Positions 1 to 6,192 of a stretch of 7,061 nucleotides of DNA are shown in pieces. The notes below the pieces were generated by a model, which saw only the letters and a list, made by a program, of their open reading frames with translations, ran no database searches and was not told where the DNA came from. Origin of the DNA: Eggerthellaceae bacterium (GTDB taxonomy: Bacteria > Actinomycetota > Coriobacteriia > Coriobacteriales > Eggerthellaceae); the NCBI GenBank assembly GCA_017533165.1, contig JAFXIM010000313.1, forward strand, positions 1 through 7,061. The letters run 5' to 3'. A program made the position numbers and the translations under genes. Each line of letters begins with the position of its first letter. Position 1 is the first letter of the stretch.

Positions 1-759
1 GGCGATGAGTTCCGCGTCTTCGAAGACGAGCGCGATGCTCGTAAGCTTGCCGAAGAGCGTGCGCTTCGTGCACGTCTTGCCGAGCAGGAGACCAAGTCTC
101 ACATGAGCCTCGATGACCTCTTCAGCCGCATCGAAGAGGGCAAGCAGACCGATCTTAACCTCATCGCTAAGGCAGACGTTCAGGGCTCTATCGAGGCGCT
201 GCGCGACGCCTTTGGCAAGATGGATCAGTCCGAGGTTCGCATCAACATCGTTCATGCGGCTGTCGGCGGTATTACCGAAACCGACGTTACCCTTGCTTCT
301 GCCTCTGACGCTATTATCATCGGCTTCAATGTTCGTCCGACTGGTAAGTCCAAGCAGCAGGCTGAGAAGGAAAAGGTCGACATCCGCCTGTACCGTGTCA
401 TTTACCAGGCTATCGAAGAGATCAATGCTGCACGCGTCGGCCTGCTCTCTCCCGATATCGTCGAGGTCGACACTGGTATCGCAGAAGTTCGCGAGACCTT
501 CAAGGTTCCCAAGGTCGGAACCATTGCTGGTTGCTACATTACCGAGGGTGAGATCCATCGTGACGACAAGGTACGCATTGTTCGTGACGGCACCGTCATC
601 TTCGAGGGCTCGCTTGCCTCTCTGCGTCGATTCAAGGATGACGTTAAGTCTGTCAAGCAGGGTTATGAGTGCGGTATCGGCATCGAGAAGTTCCAGGACC
701 TCAAGATCGGTGATACGATCGAGGGTTACACCATCAAGGAAATCGAGAGAACCGAATAA
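1..759 (+). CDS. infB: Translation initiation factor IF-2, C-terminal part (5' end outside window)
   Basis: The reading frame is open from base 1 to the TAA at 757-759, giving 252 codons. IF-2 is the GTPase that brings initiator fMet-tRNA to the 30S subunit and promotes subunit joining. The GTPase domain lies upstream of the window. Visible here are the end of the domain-II region ([17 protein letters not shown]), the IF-2 central domain ([11 protein letters not shown] at about residues 54-64 of the fragment, then VGGITETDV and IIGFNVRP), and the C-terminal fMet-tRNA-binding beta-barrel. The barrel carries [17 protein letters not shown], then [11 protein letters not shown] and [10 protein letters not shown] near the end. 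These motifs are in the usual order with no interruption. The gene is first in a tight run with rbfA: its stop codon shares base 759 with the rbfA ATG. An internal ATG at 103 is in frame but lies in mid-protein and is not the start. The identification is secure. Confidence 0.97.
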   Translation, partial: GDEFRVFEDERDARKLAEERALRARLAEQETKSHMSLDDLFSRIEEGKQTDLNLIAKADVQGSIEALRDAFGKMDQSEVRINIVHAAVGGITETDVTLASASDAIIIGFNVRPTGKSKQQAEKEKVDIRLYRVIYQAIEEINAARVGLLSPDIVEVDTGIAEVRETFKVPKVGTIAGCYITEGEIHRDDKVRIVRDGTVIFEGSLASLRRFKDDVKSVKQGYECGIGIEKFQDLKIGDTIEGYTIKEIERTE

Positions 760-1142
760 TGAAGCAGAATTCTTCCAACAGGCGTGTGAACGAGCAGGCT
801 CGCGAGGTAATCGCGAGCATCCTGCTCTTCGAGATCTCCGATCCGCGTCTTAGCATGGTAACCATTACCGGTTGCGAAGTGAGCTTTGACCGTAGCGCAT
901 GCAATGTGTACTACACCACCGAGCCCGATCGCTACGAAGCCGTCAAGGCCGCGTTCGAAAAGGCTTCGGGCCGCATTCGCTCTTTGATGGCAAGGCAGCT
1001 TTCCTGGCGCGTTGCGCCCGAGCTTCGCTTCCATCTGGATAAATCGGTTGACCTTGCCGAGGGTATCGCAAGTGCCCTCAACCGCGACCGAGACCGCAAC
1101 ATCGCAAGCGCTGAGCTTCGCGGTGAGGAAGAGGAGTACTAG
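759..1142 (+). CDS. rbfA: 30S ribosome-binding factor A
   Basis: This 127-residue protein has the normal RbfA length. RbfA is a small KH-fold protein that binds immature 30S subunits near the 5' end of 16S rRNA, helps their maturation, and is needed for cold growth. Visible family signatures are the N-terminal RVNEQAREVIASIL helix, ISDPRL followed by VTITGCEVS (about residues 26-43), the VYYTT strand, and the C-terminal LSWRVAPELRFHLDKS block (about residues 81-96). The tail is acidic (ELRGEEEEY). The ATG overlaps the infB TAA by one base (TAATG), which suggests termination-reinitiation coupling. Purine-rich stretches AAGGA (736-740) and GAGAGA (745-750) upstream could act as the ribosome site. 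infB-rbfA adjacency is one of the most conserved gene pairs in bacteria and supports the call. Confidence 0.96.
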   Translation: MKQNSSNRRVNEQAREVIASILLFEISDPRLSMVTITGCEVSFDRSACNVYYTTEPDRYEAVKAAFEKASGRIRSLMARQLSWRVAPELRFHLDKSVDLAEGIASALNRDRDRNIASAELRGEEEEY

Positions 1143-1145
1143 TTC

Positions 1146-2135
1146 ATGCAGCTTAGTCCTCGAACTAATATTACGCTTGCTGAGATTGCGTCCCGTATCA
1201 ATGGGGCGCAATCTTTTGCGCTTTGCGGACATGTGAGCCCTGACGGAGATTGCCTGGGGTCGCAGCTTGCTTTGGCTTCGGCCTTGCGCGCCTTGGGCAA
1301 GGAGGTGCACTGCCTTTTGGCCAAAGCAGACCCCCCTGATCCTTCTCTTTCCTATATGGAAGGCTTTGAAGAGCTTGCCCCCGCTTCTGAATTCGCTAGC
1401 GAAGTCGATCTCTTCATAGCGCTCGATGTTCCCACGCGCGAGCGTTTGGCGGATGCTGCTGTCGTTTTAGACAGAGCTCGCAGCTCCATTACCATCGACC
1501 ATCATGAGTCAGAGACCACTATGACGGAATTTACCTTCGCGGATCCGTCGAGTGCATCCTGTTCTTTGTTGGTGTGGGATCTTATCGGCCTGCTTGGGGT
1601 TTCGCGAACGGCGTCTATCGCCACTTGCGCCTACACGGGCCTCATGACCGACACTGGGCGCTTCCAGTACCAAAACGCTGATGCTCTGTGCTTTGCCAAG
1701 GCTGCCGAGATGGTGGAGGCGGGAGCCTTGCCCCACGAAGTTTCTCGTGCGGTGTATCAGAACAGAACCACGGCATCCGTTCTCATCGAGGCTGTCGCCA
1801 TTGACCGCATGCTTCTCTTGGAGGATGGAAAGCTTGCGATGAGCTGGCTAACCAAGGCCGATTTCGAGCGTTGTGGCGCTACGAAGGCTGATGCTGAGCC
1901 TATCATCGATATTCTTCGCTCCATTAGGGGGATTAGCGTTGCGTGCATGCTTCGCGAGCAGGATGGTGTCGTTCGCGGCAGCCTGCGTGCCAAGGATGAT
2001 GCCGACGTTGCTTCGGTAGCGCGAGAGTACGGTGGCGGTGGACACAAGGCTGCAGCTGGCTTCAGCTTGGATATGGCTATCGATGAGGCAGTTGAAACCA
2101 TGAAGAGCCGCCTGTCCTCGTTTGTGGCGGAGTAG
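1146..2135 (+). CDS. nrnA: DHH/DHHA1 phosphoesterase, bifunctional nanoRNase / pAp phosphatase
   Basis: This 329-residue protein matches the NrnA length. NrnA-type enzymes degrade RNAs of two to five nucleotides and dephosphorylate 3'-phosphoadenosine 5'-phosphate (pAp). They are the functional substitute for Orn in many Gram-positives. The Mn-binding DHH domain is complete: HVSPDGDCLGS (H29, D33, D35), ALD (D94), the DHH triad D118-H119-H120, and GLMTDTGRF (D169). The DHHA1 substrate-binding domain ends with the glycine loop GGGGHKAAAGF (296-306). No residue of the canonical set is missing. The ATG lies 3 nt after the rbfA stop, with GAGGAG at 1131-1136 (9-nt spacing) inside the end of rbfA. 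Placement between rbfA and truB is the usual Gram-positive and actinobacterial arrangement. The split between nanoRNase and pAp phosphatase activity cannot be judged from sequence. Confidence 0.93.
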   Translation: MQLSPRTNITLAEIASRINGAQSFALCGHVSPDGDCLGSQLALASALRALGKEVHCLLAKADPPDPSLSYMEGFEELAPASEFASEVDLFIALDVPTRERLADAAVVLDRARSSITIDHHESETTMTEFTFADPSSASCSLLVWDLIGLLGVSRTASIATCAYTGLMTDTGRFQYQNADALCFAKAAEMVEAGALPHEVSRAVYQNRTTASVLIEAVAIDRMLLLEDGKLAMSWLTKADFERCGATKADAEPIIDILRSIRGISVACMLREQDGVVRGSLRAKDDADVASVAREYGGGGHKAAAGFSLDMAIDEAVETMKSRLSSFVAE

Positions 2136-2137
2136 TC

Positions 2138-3160
2138 ATGTGCGCGCAGAAGAGGGGAGCATCCGGCCTTTGCCTCGTTGTTGGCGTTGACAAGCCGACT
2201 GGCATGAGCTCACATGACGTGGTGAATCGATGCCGACGCATATTTGGGGAACGAAGGGTGGGCCACACGGGAACTCTTGACCCGCTTGCGTCGGGTGTTC
2301 TTCCCATATGTATCGGGCCTGCCACGCGTCTTGACGCCTATATGACGGCCCATGACAAGCGTTACGTTGTCGATGTGGTATTCGGTACCGCAACCGACAC
2401 CGACGATTGCGATGGGGAGCCTATACGTACGGCTGATGTTCCCGATCAACTCTATTCCTTTGATTTTGCTAGTGGCTTCGTTGCCGGGCTCGTTGGTTCC
2501 CACAAGCAGCTTCCTCCCGTGTATTCAGCTATCAAGGTTGGCGGTGTAAAGGCCTGCGATGCTGCCCGAAAGGGCGTGGTAATTGAATTGGAGCCGCGTG
2601 AGGTTGAGGTGTACTCAGCGGATCTGATCGAAGTCTTCGAACAGGAGCAGACCGGTGTTGCCGTGTGGAGAATTGCCTTCAGCGTGTCCAAAGGCACCTA
2701 TATTAGGTCCCTTGCACGTGACATCGGAAACAGTCTTGGCTGCCCTGCGCACGTGGGAGCTTTGAGAAGGCTCGAAGCAGGTCCCATTGGCATTGCGGAT
2801 TGCGTCAGCTTAGAAACGCTTGAAGAGCTTGGCGTGAAAGCAGCGCTTGATCCCGTGCGATTGCTGGGCTACCGGCTTTGCTTTATTGACGAGCGCCAAA
2901 ACAAGGCGGTTTCCAACGGGAATTTCCTCAAACCTGAGGATGTGAGCATTTGCGAGTATCGTTACCCTCGGTCTGAATATGACCTTTGCGCATGCACCTC
3001 TGGAGTACGTACGAGTGAGAAGCCTTTGCTCGATGGGGAGATCATTTGTCTTGTAGCCGAAAACAGGCTTGCGGCTCTTTACGAGTTTGATGCGAACCGT
3101 CATCTTTTGAGACCGAGATGCAATTTCCAGACGGGAGTTATTCGTGGCGGTAATCTGTAG
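2138..3160 (+). CDS. truB: tRNA pseudouridine(55) synthase
   Basis: TruB isomerises uridine 55 in the T-loop of nearly all tRNAs to pseudouridine and acts as a tRNA chaperone. The N-terminal catalytic domain is clear: VDKPTGMSSHDVV (18-30), the active-site block GHTGTLDPLASGVL with the catalytic aspartate D48, KRYVVDVVFG with the conserved tyrosine Y76, LPPVYSAIKVGG (125-136) and KGTYIRSLARDIG (185-197). The roughly 100 C-terminal residues correspond to the TruB C-terminal/PUA-like RNA-binding part and are less conserved. At 340 residues it is somewhat longer than the E. coli or Bacillus proteins. The ATG lies 2 nt after the nrnA stop, with GGAG at 2129-2132 as a short ribosome site. Its 3' end overlaps ribF by 17 nt. 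Confidence 0.95.
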   Translation: MCAQKRGASGLCLVVGVDKPTGMSSHDVVNRCRRIFGERRVGHTGTLDPLASGVLPICIGPATRLDAYMTAHDKRYVVDVVFGTATDTDDCDGEPIRTADVPDQLYSFDFASGFVAGLVGSHKQLPPVYSAIKVGGVKACDAARKGVVIELEPREVEVYSADLIEVFEQEQTGVAVWRIAFSVSKGTYIRSLARDIGNSLGCPAHVGALRRLEAGPIGIADCVSLETLEELGVKAALDPVRLLGYRLCFIDERQNKAVSNGNFLKPEDVSICEYRYPRSEYDLCACTSGVRTSEKPLLDGEIICLVAENRLAALYEFDANRHLLRPRCNFQTGVIRGGNL

Positions 3161-4067
3161 CCTAGAGCAAGCGCATGACCAGCAGCTTCTTGTTGGAGCG
3201 TGCTGCGCCTTTGGCGTATTCGATGGGGTGCATCAAGGGCATAGGTTCATTATTGAACAGGCCTGCCAAGAGGCTCGTGACACGGGCCGCCTGTCCATAG
3301 CGCTTACCTTCGACATAGACCCCGATGAACTCTTCCATGCTGATCGTTTGAAAAAGCTCATGAGCAACGGGCAGCGTATTGCGAGCTTGTCTGAGCAGGG
3401 CCTTGATGCGGTTGTGGTACTTCCCTTTACGAAAGAGTTTGCAGCGCAAGCCCCTGACGAATTTCTGGATTTAACGTTTCAGGGCGGGACGCCCTCCAGC
3501 ATGCACATCGGCTTCGACCTCCGCTTTGGCGCACGGGCCTCAGGCGGTCTTGCTGAGCTTGAAGAGTGGGGCAGCGTACGTGGTATGAGCGTACATGGCC
3601 ACGATCTTCTAGAGGTAGACGGGCAGCCTGTCACCTCAACCCGCATAAGGCTTTTGTTGGCGCAGGGATGCATCAAGGAGGCGAACGCCCTGCTTGGGAG
3701 TGGGTATCGCGTTTGCGGCGAGGTTCAGCAGGGGAGAGGCGAAGGCGGAGACTTCGGTTTCAAGACCGCTAACCTTCATGTTCCCGAAATGCATAAGGTT
3801 CTCGGGGATGGGGTGTACGCTGCATACGCCTATGTAGACGGCAAGCGCTATAAGGCCGCGGTTTCCAATGGCGTGGCACCCACCTTCGCGGATAGCGCGA
3901 AAGCCAACATGGAGGTGCATATCCTCGATTTCGAAGGCGATATTTACGGGAAGAGCATTTGCGTTGAGTTCGTCGAGTGGCTGAGGCCCATGATGAGCTT
4001 TCCATCGATCGATGAGCTCATCAGTACCGTTATGGGCAACATCGACTGGGTCCGACAAAACCTGTAG
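3144..4067 (+). CDS. ribF: Bifunctional riboflavin kinase / FMN adenylyltransferase (FAD synthetase)
   Basis: This 307-residue protein has the usual RibF length. It phosphorylates riboflavin to FMN and adenylylates FMN to FAD in the cytoplasm. The N-terminal nucleotidyltransferase module shows FGVFDGVHQGHR (23-34, the HxGH signature), GFDLRFG (123-129) and TSTRIR (164-169). The C-terminal kinase module shows GFKTANL (205-211), GVYAAYAYVDGKRY, APTF, the conserved EVHILDF (E257), DIYGK and FVEWLRPMMSFPS. Two departures from consensus are visible: the kinase motif usually written PTAN reads KTAN (K207), and the TFDPHP-like motif reads TFDIDP (55-60). The GTG at 3144 was chosen because GGGAG at 3133-3137 sits 6 nt upstream and the next residues lead directly into the domain. 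It overlaps truB by 17 nt, indicating translational coupling. It is the last gene of the operon seen here. rpsO and pnp, which often follow, are absent. Confidence 0.94.
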   Translation: MAVICSLEQAHDQQLLVGACCAFGVFDGVHQGHRFIIEQACQEARDTGRLSIALTFDIDPDELFHADRLKKLMSNGQRIASLSEQGLDAVVVLPFTKEFAAQAPDEFLDLTFQGGTPSSMHIGFDLRFGARASGGLAELEEWGSVRGMSVHGHDLLEVDGQPVTSTRIRLLLAQGCIKEANALLGSGYRVCGEVQQGRGEGGDFGFKTANLHVPEMHKVLGDGVYAAYAYVDGKRYKAAVSNGVAPTFADSAKANMEVHILDFEGDIYGKSICVEFVEWLRPMMSFPSIDELISTVMGNIDWVRQNL

Positions 4068-4094
4068 TTCAATTTTAATGCTCTGTTTTCAAGC

Positions 4095-5975
4095 TTATAG
4101 CACGAGCAAGTCGACGTGCTCCTTGGCGTCGAATAGGTTTGCAAATTGGACAACGGCATAGTCGCTCAATGTTTGCGCAGCTTCCGCGATGAGCGGGAAG
4201 TCCTCGGCGTGTTCATCATGCGTCCACTCTGCGCTGTATGCGTGCCAGGACCCATCTGAGCTCATATATCCAACGGTGTTAAGGGCGGGCAGGCTTGTCT
4301 GTGCGCTCTCGAGGAATTGCAGGTAGGGTGTTAGCGGTAGCTGTGCTACGTTGATGAGGTTCATTCCCAGATAATTGAGGCTGGTGTCGAGACGAGCACC
4401 GGTTTCGAGGCCCGTATCATAGTTGGCCCATATGAGGTAGGGAACTTCGTACATTTGCTCAAGCTCGTCAAGGCTCATCTCATCGCTTGTTTTGCCATAG
4501 AGGCACTCGATCGGTATATCTCCGAGGCTGGGCTGATGGTCGCCGAAGAACAGCACGATGGTCTTTTCATCGAGCATGCGCAAATTCTCGATAAACTTCG
4601 CGAGATCAGCATCGGAGTGTCGCACGCAAGCAGCATATTCGCTGAGGGCTAGGTGTTCTTGACCGCTTGCGGTGATATTGAGGTCGTGTGCTTCGGCAAG
4701 GCTATCCGTTGTATAGCCGCCGTGGTTCTGGATAGTGACATCTAGGATAAGCTGGGGGTACAGCTCGTCGGAAATGAGCTCTATCGCTTTGTCGTAGGTG
4801 GCGCCGTCGGATACGAAGTGGCGAAGATATTCGGCGTCCGTGAAGTCGTTGATATCGAGGAAGCTGTCAAAGCCCAAAGCTTCGTAAACGCGATCGCGGC
4901 GCCAGTTCTTTGCCTCTGCCGGATGCATGGCAGTGCTTTGATAGCCATAGGATTCGAGCACTTTGACGAGGTTCTCGTTGCTGGCAAGGTCGTAGAGGAC
5001 GTAAGGGTAGACATTTTTCCCCAGGTTTGCCATGCTCGCGCCCGTGAGCACCTCAAACTCGCTGTTGCAGGTTCCAGCTCCGAAGCAGGATGCATAGGCG
5101 CTGCCGCTCACAATGGACTCATTCGTCAACAGGCGGTAGTTGGGAATGAGGTCCTCGTCGCTCTGAACTCCCTGCAGCTTAGTAATGTCTGCAAAGGATT
5201 CGTTCATAACGATGATCACGTTGGGTAGCTCCGATGCGGATGCTTTGATTCCAGTAGCTTCATCGCTTCCCTTCGCAGCAATATTGAGGATGGCTTCAGC
5301 ACTTCCGTGCGAGTAAGCTTCAGGGGCGTCGGGGAAGAAGTCCTGGATGCGCTTGAGAAAGCAGAGCGTGGTTCCCTGATTTTCGTAGTACCACAGAGTT
5401 TCCCACTCGCCAACAACGCAATCGAAGTCTTGTTCGATGTCGCCGTCGTTCATATACCACGTAAAGCAAAGGCTAAGTGCGATAGCGCAGCTTAAGTGCG
5501 TGATGACGAGTCTTTTATTGAGCTTGATTTTTGGCACGATCAGCAAGGCGGCACTGCTGATCAGGTAGAGGCAGACGTTGTCCCTTACCTGATCAGGAAA
5601 GGTCAGGTCATAGCCTTCCTTCACTTCAAGGGCGGTTTGCAGGGCGAGCACGTCAGCGGGAACAACAGGCTGCCCCTTGAACTCGACCAGGTAGTAGTTT
5701 GCTATGCCCATGAGAAGGCACATGCCCCAAAAGACCACGATGGATACGCGACTTTGCTGCCCCCAGAGATACACGATGCTGAAAACGAGGGAGAGAAAGA
5801 AGAGGTTGGCGTAATAGTAGTGCGAGTCAAGCTCGAAAGCGTACTCGTTCCATGTGCCCTCTACGAATACATAGCCGAGGTATATGGCAATACAGGCTAT
5901 GAACATCCTTGTGACAAGGGGATGTTCTAATAGCTTCATATGGAAGTGTGTTGCTATGTTTCGGAACTCGGCCAT
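4095..5975 (-). CDS. LTA synthase-family membrane sulfatase-fold phosphoglycerol transferase
   Basis: This 626-residue protein has five N-terminal membrane segments (about 23-38, 52-71, 77-96, 133-148, 156-174) and a large extracytoplasmic alkaline-phosphatase/sulfatase-fold domain (about 250-520). Aligning motifs by eye to staphylococcal LtaS gives a full catalytic set. E259 (VIIVMNES) and D479-H480 (FFGDHQP) are metal ligands, and T302 in GAGTCNSEFE is the likely nucleophile. H351, N357-W358-R359 and H418 (IQNHGGY) are substrate-site positions. The family transfers glycerol-phosphate from phosphatidylglycerol to glycolipid-anchored polymers. Whether this member is a polymerase, a primase or decorates another glycan cannot be told from sequence, so no symbol is given. 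About 100 further residues follow the core with no recognised motif. The ATG at 5975 lacks any Shine-Dalgarno sequence. In-frame ATGs at codons 13 and 24 also lack well-spaced sites, so the start is provisional. The gene is convergent with ribF and divergent from hppA. Confidence 0.88.
   Translation of the reverse strand: MAEFRNIATHFHMKLLEHPLVTRMFIACIAIYLGYVFVEGTWNEYAFELDSHYYYANLFFLSLVFSIVYLWGQQSRVSIVVFWGMCLLMGIANYYLVEFKGQPVVPADVLALQTALEVKEGYDLTFPDQVRDNVCLYLISSAALLIVPKIKLNKRLVITHLSCAIALSLCFTWYMNDGDIEQDFDCVVGEWETLWYYENQGTTLCFLKRIQDFFPDAPEAYSHGSAEAILNIAAKGSDEATGIKASASELPNVIIVMNESFADITKLQGVQSDEDLIPNYRLLTNESIVSGSAYASCFGAGTCNSEFEVLTGASMANLGKNVYPYVLYDLASNENLVKVLESYGYQSTAMHPAEAKNWRRDRVYEALGFDSFLDINDFTDAEYLRHFVSDGATYDKAIELISDELYPQLILDVTIQNHGGYTTDSLAEAHDLNITASGQEHLALSEYAACVRHSDADLAKFIENLRMLDEKTIVLFFGDHQPSLGDIPIECLYGKTSDEMSLDELEQMYEVPYLIWANYDTGLETGARLDTSLNYLGMNLINVAQLPLTPYLQFLESAQTSLPALNTVGYMSSDGSWHAYSAEWTHDEHAEDFPLIAEAAQTLSDYAVVQFANLFDAKEHVDLLVL
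4099..4120. repeat. Inverted repeat at the end of the convergent LTA-synthase-like gene
   Basis: AGCACG (4099-4104) and CGTGCT (4115-4120) form a perfect 6-bp inverted repeat with a 10-nt loop. It covers the last codons of the minus-strand gene and lies about 32 nt beyond the ribF stop. Neither strand has a proper T-run after it, so it is only a weak candidate for a shared transcription-end structure. Confidence 0.35.
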
Positions 5976-5986
5976 TGAACTGGATG

Positions 5987-5992
5987 ATTATA
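5987..5992 (-). promoter_or_regulatory. Candidate -10 element of the LTA-synthase-like gene
   Basis: On the minus strand the sequence reads TATAAT, a perfect -10 hexamer ending 11 nt before the ATG at 5975. No convincing -35 is seen: the best hexamers 16-20 bp upstream share only about two bases with TTGACA. If used, transcription would start within about 1-6 nt of the ATG, giving a leaderless or nearly leaderless mRNA. This agrees with the absence of a Shine-Dalgarno site. Confidence 0.45.
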
Positions 5993-6065
5993 CAGGATGG
6001 AACTGCAAATGAGCTGAAGATGAAGGCTGCCGTTTGCTGAAATCTTTGGCCTAACCTCGTCGGTA

Positions 6066-6095
6066 ATGATATTGGGGTCTTCACAAATAATTCAA
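6066..6095 (-). promoter_or_regulatory. Alternative minus-strand promoter candidate
   Basis: On the minus strand, TTGAAT (6095-6090) and TATCAT (6071-6066) are separated by 18 bp. They match -35 and -10 consensus at four and five of six bases. It would give the LTA-synthase-like gene a leader of roughly 85 nt, still without a ribosome site. It overlaps the -35 element of the predicted hppA promoter on the opposite strand. It is weaker evidence than the TATAAT adjacent to the start. Confidence 0.25.
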
Positions 6096-6107
6096 CTAAC
6101 ATAAAAT
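6080..6107 (+). promoter_or_regulatory. Candidate sigma70-type promoter for hppA
   Basis: TTCACA at 6080-6085 matches the -35 consensus at five of six bases. TAAAAT at 6102-6107 matches the -10 consensus at five of six, with a 16-bp spacer. Transcription would begin near 6113-6115, giving a leader of about 80 nt that contains the hairpin at 6118-6154. It is the best forward promoter-like pair I found in the 217-nt intergenic region. It is a prediction from consensus only. Confidence 0.6.
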
Positions 6108-6117
6108 AGAGCGGTTA

Positions 6118-6154
6118 CTGCCCTCCCGCGTCAGAATGCCGCGCTGGAGGACAG
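6118..6154 (+). repeat. GC-rich hairpin in the predicted hppA leader
   Basis: CTG (6118-6120), CCTCC (6122-6126) and CGCG (6127-6130) can pair with CGCG (6140-6143), GGAGG (6146-6150) and CAG (6152-6154). This gives up to 12 base pairs with one C/A mismatch, a two-base CT bulge and a 9-nt loop. No T-run follows, so it does not look like an intrinsic terminator. It lies 25 nt before the Shine-Dalgarno site and its right arm contains a second GGAGG. The role is unknown; mRNA stabilisation or leader regulation are possibilities. Confidence 0.6.
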
Positions 6155-6179
6155 CAACATTATTGTTAATAGGAAGTTC

Positions 6180-6186
6180 AAGGAGG
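6180..6186 (+). promoter_or_regulatory. Strong Shine-Dalgarno site of hppA
   Basis: AAGGAGG lies 6 nt before the GTG at 6193. It is a near-perfect anti-16S match and fixes the start of the pyrophosphatase gene. A TTG at 6188 lies closer but is out of frame. Confidence 0.9.
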
Positions 6187-6192
6187 ATTGAC

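Larger units (their letters stand above)
5976..6192. other. Divergent intergenic control region
   Basis: These 217 nt separate the two divergent starts. They are more AT-rich than the flanking genes, mainly in the 6061-6110 section, and contain the promoter candidates, the leader hairpin and the hppA ribosome site listed separately. A swapped repeat is also present: GAACT-GGATG at 5977-5986 and GGATG-GAACT at 5995-6004 flank the minus-strand TATAAT. I see no convincing small gene, tRNA or known riboswitch in it. Confidence 0.6.

Noticed and set aside
113..853. A 246-codon forward frame overlapping infB and rbfA
   Set aside because: It is rich in Ser, Arg and Leu with no recognisable motif. 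It lies in a different frame over two confidently identified genes and is a shadow of their codon bias.
726..1310. A 194-codon minus-strand frame opposite rbfA and the start of nrnA
   Set aside because: No family motif, no ribosome site, and it is fully antisense to two real genes.
4099..4120. Intrinsic terminator at the ribF end
   Set aside because: The stem is only 6 bp with a 10-nt loop and no T-run follows on either strand, so it is listed only as an inverted repeat.
5496..5930. A 144-codon forward frame opposite the N-terminal part of the LTA-synthase-like gene
   Set aside because: It is antisense to the membrane helices of a confident gene, with no motif or ribosome site.
5827..6102. 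A 91-codon minus-strand frame starting in the intergenic region
   Set aside because: Most of it overlaps the LTA-synthase-like gene in another frame. The intergenic part has no ribosome site and no protein-like pattern.
6118..6154. Attenuator or terminator, or a fluoride-type riboswitch, upstream of hppA
   Set aside because: No T-run follows the hairpin, and I could not match the leader to the conserved cores of riboswitch classes I know.
6156..6167. AACA-TTAT-TGTT inverted repeat as an operator
   Set aside because: A four-base stem in AT-rich DNA is expected by chance.
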